The position numbers were made by a program, and so were the translations under genes. A stretch of 37,553 bases of DNA from Actinomadura sp. KC06 (GTDB taxonomy: Bacteria; Actinomycetota; Actinomycetes; Streptosporangiales; Streptosporangiaceae): contig NZ_SMKT01000090.1 in NCBI RefSeq assembly GCF_004348735.1, forward strand, positions 1 to 37,553, read 5' to 3'. The notes beneath the pieces are model-generated. The model saw only the letters and a program-made list of their open reading frames with translations, was not told the DNA's origin and ran no database searches. Below, piece by piece: positions 25,521 to 34,818 of the stretch (positions are counted from its first letter, which is position 1; each line of letters begins with the position of its first letter).

Positions 25521-26513
25521 TCAATTGCCCGGTGTGCCGCTCTTCTCCGCCTTCGGCGACTTCGACGCGCCGCCGCCCGGGACGCCGGGGAGCTGCTGCC
25601 CCGGCTGCTGGTTCTTGTTCTGCTCGTTGATGCCGGACGCGTACTGCTGGGTCACCTTCCACTCGCCGTCGACCTTGCTCAGCGAAAGCCGCAGCAGCGT
25701 CGCCGGCTCGGTGGCCTGCCCGTCCTTCGTCTTGAGCGAGACCTCCACCATGACCACCGCCGTGGCGAACCTGCCGTCGACGCTCCCCACGAAGACCTGG
25801 TCGGTCTTGGACGACACCGCCACCTGCGAATCGGACTTGAACGCGCTGGTCAGCGACGGCATCGTGTTCTTCTTGAACTCGTCGAGGAGATCGCCTGCCA
25901 TCAGCTTCTGGGCCTTGTCGGCCTGCGTCTGGTAGTTCTGCGCGTTGTAGCTGAACGCCGCGTTGCCGTAGGCGGAGGCGACCTTGCTCACCGCCGCCCG
26001 GTCGTCCTCCTTGGCCGAGAGGGAACTCGCGCTGCGCCACTGCCAGATCGCCAGGCTGGCCAGCAGCGCGACCAGGACGACGACCACCACGGCCTGCACC
26101 ATGCCGAGCCCGAAGAGCGTCGACCGGAGGACGACCGGCTCCCTCTCCTCCGGCTCGTCTTCCGGGGCCTCGATGCGGGACGGGCGCGGCTTCGGCACCG
26201 ACTTCGCCGCGGGCTTGGCGGCCGGTTTGGCGGCCGGTTTCTTGGTCTTCGCGGCGGGCTTGGCGGGACGGGGCGCGGGCTCCTCCTCGGGCTCCTCGTC
26301 CTGCTCGTCCTCGGCGTCCAGGGCCTCCAGGACCTCGTCCAGGTCCTCGTCGTCGATGACCTCGATGACCCGCACCCGGCGCTTGCGCCTGGCGGCGGGG
26401 CGTGCCGGACGCTCCGCGACCTCGGTCTCCTCCGGCGCCTCGGTCTCCTGCGGCGCCGCGTCCGCCTCGTCCGAGACCCCGCCGGTCTCGTCCCTGGTGG
26501 TCTTGGCTGTCAC
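25521..26513 (-). CDS. Mce-associated membrane protein
   Basis: 330 residues, last of the Mce gene set. The long cytosolic N-terminus is acidic (about 15-80), then Lys/Ala/Pro-rich with repeated PAAK units (about 85-110). A single membrane helix (AVVVVVLVALLASLAIWQW, about 141-159) leads to an extracytoplasmic domain typical of Mce-associated (Mas/Mam) proteins, with the end of the fold at VDGEWKVTQQYASG and a Gly/Pro/Lys-rich tail. These proteins stabilise Mce transporters. The GTG at 26513 is 9 bases from a GAGG site; a GTG at 26522 is too close to it. The gap to mceF is only about 25 bases. Confidence 0.85.
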   Translation of the reverse strand: MTAKTTRDETGGVSDEADAAPQETEAPEETEVAERPARPAARRKRRVRVIEVIDDEDLDEVLEALDAEDEQDEEPEEEPAPRPAKPAAKTKKPAAKPAAKPAAKSVPKPRPSRIEAPEDEPEEREPVVLRSTLFGLGMVQAVVVVVLVALLASLAIWQWRSASSLSAKEDDRAAVSKVASAYGNAAFSYNAQNYQTQADKAQKLMAGDLLDEFKKNTMPSLTSAFKSDSQVAVSSKTDQVFVGSVDGRFATAVVMVEVSLKTKDGQATEPATLLRLSLSKVDGEWKVTQQYASGINEQNKNQQPGQQLPGVPGGGASKSPKAEKSGTPGN

Positions 26514-26537
26514 TTCGGGCACTCCTCGGGGTTGGGG

Positions 26538-27836
26538 TCAGTCCTTGCCCCGACGCAGTCGGGTCAGGCGGGACACCACGGGCACCGAGCCCATCATGAC
26601 CCTGATCAGCACCAGCAGGGCGATGACCGGGGGGACGTACACTAGCCACGCCGGCGGCCCGCCGGAAGAGTCCTCGCTGGCATTCGCGGCCTTCTCGGCC
26701 CGCACGTCCTTCCGGTCGAGCGCCGGGTCGTGGGTGGGGATCGTCTCGCCCGGGTTCTTGGCCCGGTAGGTCTTCTGCGGCGTAACCGCCGGGGTCCGTC
26801 CGCCGGGGCAGGTCCGCATCTTGTTCACCGCGGGCTGCGGCAGCGGGTACTTGTACTCCAGCGCGGCGGGCTCCTTCAGCGTGACCTGGAAGACGACGTT
26901 CAGGACGGGCTGCCCCTGGTCGATCCCGATCACGTTGTCCAGGACGACCTTCAGCGCCGGCGCGTATTCGAGCGTCTTGCGCAGGTCGGTCAGGTAGTCG
27001 GGGTTGTACCGCGAGAAGCCCAGGGTGCCGAGATTGTCGACGGCGCAGCCGAAGTCGGGGCCGGTCTCGTCCAGCAGGTCGTTGACCGTGTCGAGCAGCC
27101 CGGGCCCCCGGTCGCGCAGCTGGGCGATCTTTCCGCGGACCTGGCTGAGCGCGGCGGTGAGCGCGGCCAGGTCGTCGATCCCGGAGCCGAGCGAGCCGCG
27201 GTTCTGGTTCAGCACGCGGGTGATCCGCCCGAGGTCCCTGGTGAGCCCGTCGAGCAGCTCGGTGTTCTGCGCGAACGTCTGCGTCAGGTCGTCGCCGCCG
27301 TTGATGATCTGGCGGAGGGAGTCCTCGCGCCCGGCCCAGCCTTCGGCCAGCTCGTGGGTGAGGACCTTGGCGTCGTCGGGGTTGATCGCCTTGAGGGTGT
27401 CGATGACCGCGCCGAACAGGTCACCGTACTTGGGCGGGACCTTCGTCTGCGACACCGGGATGACGCTGCCGGGCTTCATCGGCGGCGCGTCCGCCTTGCC
27501 GGAGCCGGGGGTCAGCTCGACCACCGGCTCGCCGACGGCGGACTTGCGGGCCGCGGCGGCGGTCACGCCCTGCGGGATCGTGACGCCGCGCTCGATGTCC
27601 ATCCGGACGACGACCTTGTCCCTCTCCAGCTTCACCGAGTCGATCTTGCCGACGCGCAGGCCGAGATAGTCGACCTCGAAGTTCGGGTGCAGGCCGGGCG
27701 AGGACTCGAACTCCGCCGTGAGGCGGTACGGGCGGTCGATGAAGTCGAACCGGACGACGTTGTTGAACGCCCACACGGCCATCACCACGGCGAGCGCGGC
27801 GAAGACCGCCAGGTTGATCGTCAGCCGCCTGGTCAT
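26538..27836 (-). CDS. mceF: Mce-family substrate-binding protein F
   Basis: 432-residue component of an Mce lipid importer. One N-terminal membrane helix (about 7-25), an MlaD/Mce domain (about 37-120; YRLTAEFESSPGLHPNFEVDYLGLRVGKI), a helical MCE-C region that would build the transport tunnel (about 130-330), and, unusually for the set, a second membrane helix near the C-terminus (PPAWLVYVPPVIALLVLIRVMMG, about 395-417) with a basic tail. Its ATG overlaps the preceding stop as ATGA. The C-terminal anchor is the main odd feature. Confidence 0.92.
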   Translation of the reverse strand: MTRRLTINLAVFAALAVVMAVWAFNNVVRFDFIDRPYRLTAEFESSPGLHPNFEVDYLGLRVGKIDSVKLERDKVVVRMDIERGVTIPQGVTAAAARKSAVGEPVVELTPGSGKADAPPMKPGSVIPVSQTKVPPKYGDLFGAVIDTLKAINPDDAKVLTHELAEGWAGREDSLRQIINGGDDLTQTFAQNTELLDGLTRDLGRITRVLNQNRGSLGSGIDDLAALTAALSQVRGKIAQLRDRGPGLLDTVNDLLDETGPDFGCAVDNLGTLGFSRYNPDYLTDLRKTLEYAPALKVVLDNVIGIDQGQPVLNVVFQVTLKEPAALEYKYPLPQPAVNKMRTCPGGRTPAVTPQKTYRAKNPGETIPTHDPALDRKDVRAEKAANASEDSSGGPPAWLVYVPPVIALLVLIRVMMGSVPVVSRLTRLRRGKD

Positions 27837-28921
27837 CCGCGTCCTCCCAGGATGGCGTCGAGGTCGGGGAGGGCGCCTTCGAGCTGGTCCGGGAGCTCCG
27901 GAGCCGGGGCGGGGTCCCGCCCGGTCCCGTTCTCCTTCTTGTTCTTGGGCTTCTCGCTCAGGCCGGGGAAGATCGGCGTCCCGTCCGGCCAGACGATGCG
28001 GACGATCGGGTACAGCAGCAGCTGGCCGTCATAGCTGGCCAGCGGGATCTTCTTGGAGAAGGCGACCAGGCCCTCCACCAGGGCGGTGAGCCGCTTGCGG
28101 TTGTTCCCGAGCTGGTGCAGGACGGGGTCGAGGTCCGCCAGCAGCTTCCGGAACCGCAGGACGCGTCCCTCCAGCACCTTGTCGTTCAGCTGGCGGGCCA
28201 TCCGGGTGAGCCGGTCGACCGTCTTGACGATCTTGTCCTTGTCGTCGTTCAGCATCCGCGTGGTGCGTTCGAGCTGGCCGGGCGCCTCGTTCAGCGCGTC
28301 GTCGCCCTTCGCGAGCGAGCGGCCGAGCCTGGCGAACCGGTCGACCGACTCGCCCAGCTCGCGGCGCTGGTCGGCGAACATCTTCATCAGCCCGCTGGCC
28401 TGTGCGATCGTCATGTTGAGCTTCTGGCCGTTGCCGTCCAGCGCGGTGGCCCCGGCGTTGACGACGGTCGCGACGTCGTCCCCGGCGAGCGCCTGGATCA
28501 GCGGGCCCGCCTGCCCGACGACCTGCTCGAACGCCGGCTGGACGCTGGTCTGCGCGATCGTGTCGCCGGTGGCGAGGTACGGGCCGCGGCCCATGCTCGC
28601 GCCGGGCGGCATCCGCAGGTCCACGTAGTTCTCGCCGAGCAGCGACGTCACCCTGATCTCGGCCCGGGTGCCCTTCGGGATCTTGATGTCGTCCTCGATG
28701 GACAGCGTCACCTTCGCCCGGTAGCCGTCCAGCCGGATCTTGGTGACGCTGCCGATCGTGATGTCGGACATCTTGACGCTGTGCCCGGCGACGAGCTGCT
28801 GGACGTCGTCGAACGTGGCCGTCAGCGTCAGGCCGCCCTTCGGCGCGCCCGCGGTCGTGTAGGAGCAGCCGGAGGCGGCCAGGGCGAGGGCGACGACGAG
28901 AACGAGAACGGTCCTCCCCAT
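27833..28921 (-). CDS. mceE: Mce-family lipoprotein E
   Basis: 362 residues. Signal peptide with a lipobox ending LAASGC (Cys19), so a lipid-anchored Mce protein as expected for MceE. Mce domain about 30-110 (LTATFDDVQQLVAGHSVKMSDITIGSVTKI, then SLLGENYVDLRMP), then long helices to about 300 and a Pro-rich tail (DPAPAPELPDQ). Start ATG overlaps the upstream stop by one base (TGATG), and the end overlaps mceF by four. Confidence 0.92.
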   Translation of the reverse strand: MGRTVLVLVVALALAASGCSYTTAGAPKGGLTLTATFDDVQQLVAGHSVKMSDITIGSVTKIRLDGYRAKVTLSIEDDIKIPKGTRAEIRVTSLLGENYVDLRMPPGASMGRGPYLATGDTIAQTSVQPAFEQVVGQAGPLIQALAGDDVATVVNAGATALDGNGQKLNMTIAQASGLMKMFADQRRELGESVDRFARLGRSLAKGDDALNEAPGQLERTTRMLNDDKDKIVKTVDRLTRMARQLNDKVLEGRVLRFRKLLADLDPVLHQLGNNRKRLTALVEGLVAFSKKIPLASYDGQLLLYPIVRIVWPDGTPIFPGLSEKPKNKKENGTGRDPAPAPELPDQLEGALPDLDAILGGRG

Positions 28922-29952
28922 CAGTTGCCTCCGTTCTGCCAGGGACAGTTGGAGTTCGGGGGCGGCAGCGGGCAGTCGACGTCGTCGCTGTTCATCAGGC
29001 CCTTCAGCCACGTCCGCAGGAACGCGTCGGTGGCGAAGCGGATCTGCAGCGACTTGTTCTTCGGGTTGTAGCCGTTGAGGAGCAGCTCGTTGACGCCGGG
29101 CAGCGCGTGGATGAGCTGCGCCAGCTCCTTCGCGTTGCCCTTGAGGGTGAGCGCGGTCCGGGTGAGGACGGCCAGGTCGTACGGCAGCCGTCCCTTGTAC
29201 TTCTGGATCAGCTTGTCGCCGTTGTCCGCCAGCTCCAGAACGCCGCTGATCAGCTCCTGCAGCGCGCCCCGCTCGGCGGCGAGCACCCGGCTGGCCTCGC
29301 CGAAGTCGCGGATCACCGAGCCGAGGACCTGCTCGCGTCCGCGCACCACCCCCGCCAGGCGGCTGAGGTTCTGCGCGACCTCGATCAGCTCCTTGTCCTG
29401 CCCGGCGACGTTCTCGACGAGGCGGGCGCTCTGCTCCAGGGTGGCGTTGAACTGCCTGCCGTTGCCGTTCACGGTGTCGGCGGCGTTGCCGAGCGCGCCC
29501 TGCATCTTCGTCGGGTCGAGCGCGTTCGCGAGGTTGGTGAACGAGCTGAGCGCGTCGTCCACCTCGACGGGCACGTGGGTGCGCTCGATGGGGATGACGT
29601 CGGAGGTCTCCTTCGGCTGCCCCGGCTTCCACGCCGGATGCAGGACGAGGTTGCGCTCGCCGATCAGGTTCAGCGGGACGATCGACGCCTGCACGCCCCT
29701 CGGCAGCGGGACGTCCTCGCGCACATGGAACGTCACCCTGACCCGGTCGCCCTGGTTCTCCACCTTCTCGACCAGGCCGACGTCCGCGCCCATCACCTTG
29801 ACCTTGGACTCCGGGTAGAAGGAGCGGGCCTTCGGGACGAAGACGACCATCGTCCGCTGATCGCCGCCGCCGGACGAGGTGATCGAGCAGCCGCCGAGCG
29901 ACGCGGTCATGGCCAGGCCGAGCGCGATGGCGACGATCTTCACCCTGCTCAT
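28921..29952 (-). CDS. mceD: Mce-family lipoprotein D
   Basis: 343 residues. It too has a lipobox (SLGGC, Cys22), so this operon has two neighbouring lipoproteins; in mycobacterial operons only MceE is usually one. Mce domain about 35-115 (MVVFVPKARSFYPESKVKVMGADVGLVEKV), helical region to about 300, then a Cys-containing tail (DCPLPPPNSNCPW) that could form a disulfide. One-base TGATG overlaps at both ends show tight translational coupling. The letter D follows position only. Confidence 0.9.
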   Translation of the reverse strand: MSRVKIVAIALGLAMTASLGGCSITSSGGGDQRTMVVFVPKARSFYPESKVKVMGADVGLVEKVENQGDRVRVTFHVREDVPLPRGVQASIVPLNLIGERNLVLHPAWKPGQPKETSDVIPIERTHVPVEVDDALSSFTNLANALDPTKMQGALGNAADTVNGNGRQFNATLEQSARLVENVAGQDKELIEVAQNLSRLAGVVRGREQVLGSVIRDFGEASRVLAAERGALQELISGVLELADNGDKLIQKYKGRLPYDLAVLTRTALTLKGNAKELAQLIHALPGVNELLLNGYNPKNKSLQIRFATDAFLRTWLKGLMNSDDVDCPLPPPNSNCPWQNGGN

Positions 29953-30974
29953 CAGTTGCCTCCCTGCTGGCGCCGCGTGGAGACCGGGCCCGGCGGCTGG
30001 AGCGGGCCGAGGCCGGTGAGCACGCCCTCCACCCACGGCCCGTTGCCCTTGAGGACGGCGAGCTGCTGGAACGTCGGCCCGAGGAGCGAGAAGTCGGTGT
30101 TCAGCGCGTCCATGTTGGGGGCGAGCCTGGTGGTCAGCAGGTGCAGGTTGTCCAGGAGCGTGTTGAGCTCCTTCTGGTTGTCGGAGATCACGTTGGACAG
30201 CGTCCGGACGGTGCGGCTGCCCTGCCCGATCGTCGCGGCCAGCTCGTCGCGGCGGCGCACCAGCGTCTGCAGCAGCACCTGGCTGGCGTTGATGATCTCG
30301 CGGAGCTGCTCGTCCTTGGCGGCCAGCGTGCCGGTGATCGTCTTGCTGTTGTCGATCAGCTTCTGGATCTCCGGATAGGAGTCGTTGAGCATCCGGGACA
30401 TGTCCTGGATGTTGACCAGGACGCGGTTCAGCTTCACCGCGCCCGGCGACTCGATCTTGTTGACCTGGGTGAGCAGCCGGTCGATGCTCTTCTGGTCGAG
30501 CTTGCCGACGATGTTCTGCGCGCCCTCCAACGCGTCCGGGACGGTGAACGGGACGCTGGTGCGCGACAGCGGGATCCGGCGCCGCGACTCCGGCACGTCC
30601 GCCATGTACGGCTTGGCGACCGGGCCGGACAGCCGCAGGTACCGGCCGCCGAGCAGCGTCGTCGTCTGGATCTCGGCCCGGGTCTTCGGCCCGAGGTCGA
30701 TCCCGGCGTCGACATGCCACGTGACGATGATCTTGCCGCGCTGGAAGTCCGGCTCGACGGATGTGATGCGGCCCGACTTCACGCCCGCGACCCGGACGTC
30801 CTGGCCCTTCTTGAGCCCGGCGGCGTCGCTGAACTCGCCGGTCATCGTGTAGCCGCGGTCGAGCAGGTGGAGCTGGCCGACGGCGAACGCGAACACGCAC
30901 CCGGCGGCGAGCGCGGCCAGGGTGACGATCGCGACCAGCTTCTGGTCGACGTCCCGCAGCGACTTCAGCGCCAT
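29952..30974 (-). CDS. mceC: Mce-family protein C
   Basis: 340 residues. N-terminal membrane helix (about 13-32), Mce domain (about 42-120; YTMTGEFSDAAGLKKGQDVRVAGVKSGRITSV, then TTLLGGRYLRLSG), then a long helical region (about 140-320) and a Gln/Gly-rich end. The ATG overlaps the mceB stop by one base (TGATG), and the stop overlaps the mceD start in the same way. Periplasmic-side tunnel component of the lipid importer. Confidence 0.92.
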   Translation of the reverse strand: MALKSLRDVDQKLVAIVTLAALAAGCVFAFAVGQLHLLDRGYTMTGEFSDAAGLKKGQDVRVAGVKSGRITSVEPDFQRGKIIVTWHVDAGIDLGPKTRAEIQTTTLLGGRYLRLSGPVAKPYMADVPESRRRIPLSRTSVPFTVPDALEGAQNIVGKLDQKSIDRLLTQVNKIESPGAVKLNRVLVNIQDMSRMLNDSYPEIQKLIDNSKTITGTLAAKDEQLREIINASQVLLQTLVRRRDELAATIGQGSRTVRTLSNVISDNQKELNTLLDNLHLLTTRLAPNMDALNTDFSLLGPTFQQLAVLKGNGPWVEGVLTGLGPLQPPGPVSTRRQQGGN

Positions 30975-32053
30975 CAGCCGCCCACCCCCAGCAGCATCTT
31001 CCGCAGCTTGGTGAGGTCGTCCTTGGACGGCGCTCCCGCGCCCGGCGACCTCGGCAACGTCATCGGGAACGGGCACGGGCCCTGCATGATGTTCAGGCAG
31101 AGCGCGTTCGTCCGCAGGTAGTGGCCGCCGTTGGCGGACGCGAACAGCTGCCGAAGCGTGAGCGGGAGCTGCCGCACCATCTTCTCCAGCTGGTCGACGT
31201 TGAGCCGGAACGTCTCGCTGAACTTTCCGAGGTTGTCGATGATGCGGCCGAGTTGCGCGTCGTTGCCGCCGAGCACCTGGTTGAGGTTGGTGGTGACGCC
31301 GGACACCTCCACGACGGCGTTCTCCAGCAGCCTGCGGTTGTTCGCGAAGACCCTGGTGAGCGACTCCAGGTTGTCGACGCTGGCCGCGATCTGCTTGTCG
31401 CGGGTGGCGACCGCGGCGCTCACCGTCTCGTAGTCGTCGATCATCTTCTGGATCGTCTTCCGGCGGGCGGCGAACGTCTGGAGCAGCACGTCCAGGTTGT
31501 TGGTCAGCAGGGTGATGTTCTGCTCGTTGCCCTCCAGGGCCTGGGTGAACGAGAACAGGATCTTGTTGAGCTGGTTCGGGTCCAGGCTGCGGGTGAGCGG
31601 GCCGAGGTCGTTGACGATGGCGCCGAGGTCCACGACCGACCTGGTGTGCGGGACGCGGTCGCCGTCGTCCAGCATCTCGGGCTTCTTCCCCGGCTCCAGG
31701 TAGACGACCCGCTGGCCCATCACGTTGCGCCAGCGGATCGATGCGGTGGAGTCGGACGGGATCCGGACGTCGTCGTCCACGGCCATGTCGACCACGGCCT
31801 TGCCGCGTTCGACCCTGATGCCCTTCACCTGCCCGACGGGCGTGCCGGCGACCTTCACGTCGTCGCCCTCCAGCAGCCCGGTGACGTCGTCGAACGTCGC
31901 CGTCAGCCGGTAGCGGGACGCGAAGCTCGTGCCGAGGATCTGCCCGCCGATGAAGAACGTGAGCAGCCCGGTGACCGCCACGAACACCAGGAACTTCAGC
32001 GTCGTGGCGCCGCTGGGGCCGCGCGCGGACCTGGCGCGCCTGCGCGGGCTCAC
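30974..32053 (-). CDS. mceB: Mce-family protein B
   Basis: 359 residues. Basic N-terminus (SPRRRARSARG), membrane helix (about 20-38), Mce domain (about 48-125; YRLTATFDDVTGLLEGDDVKVAGTPVGQVKGI), helical region rich in LTNNLDVLLQTFAARR-type heptads, and a Cys-containing tail (LCLNIMQGPCPFPM). The GTG start overlaps the mceA stop as GTGA. Confidence 0.92.
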   Translation of the reverse strand: MSPRRRARSARGPSGATTLKFLVFVAVTGLLTFFIGGQILGTSFASRYRLTATFDDVTGLLEGDDVKVAGTPVGQVKGIRVERGKAVVDMAVDDDVRIPSDSTASIRWRNVMGQRVVYLEPGKKPEMLDDGDRVPHTRSVVDLGAIVNDLGPLTRSLDPNQLNKILFSFTQALEGNEQNITLLTNNLDVLLQTFAARRKTIQKMIDDYETVSAAVATRDKQIAASVDNLESLTRVFANNRRLLENAVVEVSGVTTNLNQVLGGNDAQLGRIIDNLGKFSETFRLNVDQLEKMVRQLPLTLRQLFASANGGHYLRTNALCLNIMQGPCPFPMTLPRSPGAGAPSKDDLTKLRKMLLGVGG

Positions 32054-33123
32054 GGCCGTCCCCCATTGGACTTGCGGGTCGGCGACGCGGTGAACGCCGT
32101 CGTGGCCGGGTTGACCGGGCAGATGTCGATGAAGATCTGGCAGATGTCCAGCGGGAGGTCGTCGCGCGCCTGCGCGATCAGCGTGCCCTCCGGGCCGGGG
32201 ACGCGGATGATCTGCGCCAGCAGGTTGAAGAACCCGTTCAGGCTGTCCAGCAGCACGGGGATGTTCCGGCGCTGGCCGTTGAACACCGCGACGACCTGGC
32301 CGCCCGAGTCGATGATGTTGCCGAGGTTGTCGCCGTGCCGCTGCAGGTTGTTGCCGAGCGTGTCGCCCAGTCGGCCGGACTGGTCCAGCAGCTGCGAGAC
32401 CTTGTCGGGACGTTCGTTGATCGTCCGCGCGAGCCGGTTGAAGTCGCCCGCGAAACCGGCGATGGTGTCGCCGCGGGACGCGAACGTCCCGGACAGGCCG
32501 TTGAGGTCGGCCAACAGCGCGTTGATCGCCGCGCGGCTCTCGTACGTCGCGTCGACGACGATGGCGCCGTTCTCGATCGTCCGGCGCAGCGCGGGCCCCT
32601 GGCCGGAGAGCCCGCTGCCGAACGTGTGCAGGATCGTGGCGAGCTCGTCCGGGTCGATGGCCTTGGTGAGCTTGTAGGTGGGCCAGGCGGTGTCGGACAG
32701 CTCCTCGGGGTCGCGGGTCTTGGCGATCTTCCCGCCGTCCTCCAGGTACGGGCCGGTCAGCTCGTGCGCGCCGAGTTCCAGCGCGAGGTCCTTCGGCCCG
32801 AACACCGAGACGGGCTCGACCGCCGCGACCGTCGTGTCGGCGACCTTGATCCCCTTGTCGACGCGGAACCGGACGTTGACCCGGCCGCTGTCCACCAGGG
32901 TGATCTTGTCGACGGCGCCGACCGCGATGCCGCGGATCTTGACGTCCGACTTGCCCGGGTCCAGGCCCTGCCCGGCGCGTCCGAACGTCGCGTTGTAGTA
33001 GGTGGAGCCCTCGTGCGACGGCGTCGTGCCGACCGCGACGAACACCGCGGCGGCCGCGATCACGCCCGCGCCGACCAGCCCGAAGACCGTCCGGGAGCGG
33101 CTCGACAGCGTCTCCTCGCTCAT
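32050..33123 (-). CDS. mceA: Mce-family protein A
   Basis: 357 residues, first Mce protein after the permeases. Membrane helix about 13-32, Mce domain about 41-120 (YYNATFGRAGQGLDPGKSDVKIRGIAVGAVDKI, then SVFGPKDLALELG), a helical region, and a tail with DICQIFIDICPVNP containing two Cys. The ATG overlaps the second permease stop as ATGA. Confidence 0.92.
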   Translation of the reverse strand: MSEETLSSRSRTVFGLVGAGVIAAAAVFVAVGTTPSHEGSTYYNATFGRAGQGLDPGKSDVKIRGIAVGAVDKITLVDSGRVNVRFRVDKGIKVADTTVAAVEPVSVFGPKDLALELGAHELTGPYLEDGGKIAKTRDPEELSDTAWPTYKLTKAIDPDELATILHTFGSGLSGQGPALRRTIENGAIVVDATYESRAAINALLADLNGLSGTFASRGDTIAGFAGDFNRLARTINERPDKVSQLLDQSGRLGDTLGNNLQRHGDNLGNIIDSGGQVVAVFNGQRRNIPVLLDSLNGFFNLLAQIIRVPGPEGTLIAQARDDLPLDICQIFIDICPVNPATTAFTASPTRKSNGGRP

Positions 33124-33974
33124 CCGGTCAGCCTCACCGTGCTGCCGTGGCCCCAGAAGATGTACGACAGGACCAGGTTCATCAGGATCATCAGGATGGT
33201 GGACTCCCGGATCGCGCGGCCCGCGGCGACGCCGACGCCGACCGGGCCGCCCGCCGCGTAGTAGCCGCGGTAGCAGTGGACGAACATGATGATGAACGCG
33301 AACACCGCGACCTTGATGACGCTGTAGAACACGTCGATCGGCGGCAGGTAGAGGTGGAAGTAGTAGTCGTAGATGCCGGGTGAGAGCCCGAAGTACTGGA
33401 TCGTGATGAACCTGGTCGCGAAGAACGCCATGAACAGCGACACCAGGTACAGCGGCACCAGCGCGATGACGCCCGCGGCGACCCGCGTGCACACCAGGTA
33501 GGCCAGCGAGTTGATGCCCATGACCTCCAGCGCGTCGATCTCCTCGGAGATCCGCATCGCGCCGATCTCGGCGGTGAAGCCGGTGCCGACCTGCGCGACC
33601 AGCGCGACGCCCGCGATGATCGGGGTCACCTCGCGGACGTTGGAGTAGCTCGCCACCAGCCCGGTGAACGCCTCCGCGCCGATCCGCTCCAGGCCCGGGT
33701 AGCCCTGCAGCCCGACCATCGCGCCGGTGGCGAGCGACATCGTCGCGATCACGAAGATCATGCCGCCGCCGATGACGAGCGCGCCGACGCCGACGGTGAT
33801 GTCGCTGACCTGCTTGGCGAGCGTCCTGCCGTACTTGCGCCGGATGATGATGTCGACGACCAGGTGGTACAGGACGCGGCCGAGGAAGACCGGCAGGTCG
33901 GCCGAGCCGGCGAGCCCGGCGGCCCGGCCCCGGACGGCCCGGCCCAGCTTGCGTACGGGGGAAATGGCGACCAT
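33120..33974 (-). CDS. yrbEB: YrbE/MlaE-type permease B of the Mce transporter
   Basis: 284-residue inner-membrane permease (MlaE family) with about five to six hydrophobic segments. The conserved family core is present: VAQVGTGFTAEIGAMRISEEIDALEVMGINSLAYLVCTRV, the EExxAL-like cytosolic helix that couples to the ATPase. The ATG at 33974 overlaps the first permease stop by one base. Confidence 0.93.
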   Translation of the reverse strand: MVAISPVRKLGRAVRGRAAGLAGSADLPVFLGRVLYHLVVDIIIRRKYGRTLAKQVSDITVGVGALVIGGGMIFVIATMSLATGAMVGLQGYPGLERIGAEAFTGLVASYSNVREVTPIIAGVALVAQVGTGFTAEIGAMRISEEIDALEVMGINSLAYLVCTRVAAGVIALVPLYLVSLFMAFFATRFITIQYFGLSPGIYDYYFHLYLPPIDVFYSVIKVAVFAFIIMFVHCYRGYYAAGGPVGVGVAAGRAIRESTILMILMNLVLSYIFWGHGSTVRLTG

Positions 33975-34777
33975 CAGAACCTCGGGGGGAAGAGGACCTG
34001 GTAGATCATGGTGAGGATGTAGTTCGTCGCGAACACCACGATCGAGGTGACCACCACCGCCCTGTTGACCGCGCGGCCGACGCCGACCGGCCCGTAGTCG
34101 CAGTTCATGCCCATGTAGCAGGCGACGGCGGCGGCGATGAAGCCGAACACCCACGCCTTGAACAGGGTGATCACCAGGTCCGGGAACTGCAGCAGGGTCG
34201 TGGCGCCGTCGAAGAACGCGCCGGGGCTGACGCCCTGCTGGATGACGTTGAAGTAGTAGCCGCCTAGGACGCCCGCCAGGATCACCACCGAGCAGAGCAG
34301 TAGGGACACCGTGCTCGCCGCCCACAGCCTGGGGGTGACCAGGCGGTGGACCGGGTTGATGCCCATGACCTCCATGGCCGCGAGTTCGTCGCGGATGTTG
34401 CGGGCCCCCATGTCGGAGGTGATGGCCGACCCGCCGACCCCGGAGACCAGCAGCGCCGCGGCCAGCGGCGCCACCTGCTGGATCATCGCGGCGGTCAGCA
34501 GCGCGCCCGTGCCCGACTGCGCGCCGAGCTGCCGGGCGATGTCGCCGACCTGCAGCGAGATGGTCGCGCCGAGCGGCACCGCGATCAGCATCACCGGGAC
34601 GCTGGTGACGCGCGCCAGGAACCAGCACTGCTCGATGAACTCGCCCCACCACTGGCGCACGTCCCAGGTGCGGCGCAGACCCTCCAGGAGGGTCACGCAC
34701 AGCAGTCCGGTCTCGTCGAGCGTCCGCCCGACGCGCCTGCGCGCAAGGTCCGGGGCCTTCGTCAGGCTCAGGGCCAT
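33974..34777 (-). CDS. yrbEA: YrbE/MlaE-type permease A of the Mce transporter
   Basis: 267-residue MlaE-family permease, first of the structural genes. Core GVGGSAITSDMGARNIRDELAAMEVMGINPVHRLVTPRLWA contains the coupling-helix signature. It pairs with the second permease to form the membrane channel; the ATPase (MceG/Mkl) that would energise it is not in this window. The ATG at 34777 has GGAGGG about 9 bases upstream, partly inside a hairpin arm, and overlaps the stop of a possible leader peptide. Confidence 0.93.
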   Translation of the reverse strand: MALSLTKAPDLARRRVGRTLDETGLLCVTLLEGLRRTWDVRQWWGEFIEQCWFLARVTSVPVMLIAVPLGATISLQVGDIARQLGAQSGTGALLTAAMIQQVAPLAAALLVSGVGGSAITSDMGARNIRDELAAMEVMGINPVHRLVTPRLWAASTVSLLLCSVVILAGVLGGYYFNVIQQGVSPGAFFDGATTLLQFPDLVITLFKAWVFGFIAAAVACYMGMNCDYGPVGVGRAVNRAVVVTSIVVFATNYILTMIYQVLFPPRF

Positions 34778-34818
34778 CAGCCGGTGCCCTCCCCCAAGGG
34801 GGTTTGGTGAAGGTACAA
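34777..34818 (-). CDS. Possible 13-residue leader peptide coupled to yrbEA
   Basis: A TTG codon at 34818 is preceded by a strong ribosome site (AAGGAGG, 34830-34824) at 5 bases, and opens a 13-codon frame (MYLHQTPLGEGTG if initiated) whose TGA overlaps the yrbEA ATG by one base, the same TGATG junction used three times within the operon. No other start codon in any frame suits that ribosome site. The frame is too short to be judged by composition, so this is a proposal. Confidence 0.35.
   Translation of the reverse strand: MYLHQTPLGEGTG
34791..34802 (-). promoter_or_regulatory. Hairpin overlapping the yrbEA ribosome site
   Basis: On the transcript, CCCCC-TT-GGGGG (in practice four pairs with a CTTG loop) lies within the leader frame, and its G-rich arm is part of the GGGGGAGGG ribosome site of yrbEA. 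Folding would hide the site and a translating ribosome would open it. The rest of the divergent gap (34831-35030) shows no clear -35/-10 pair for the Mce operon. Confidence 0.4.
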
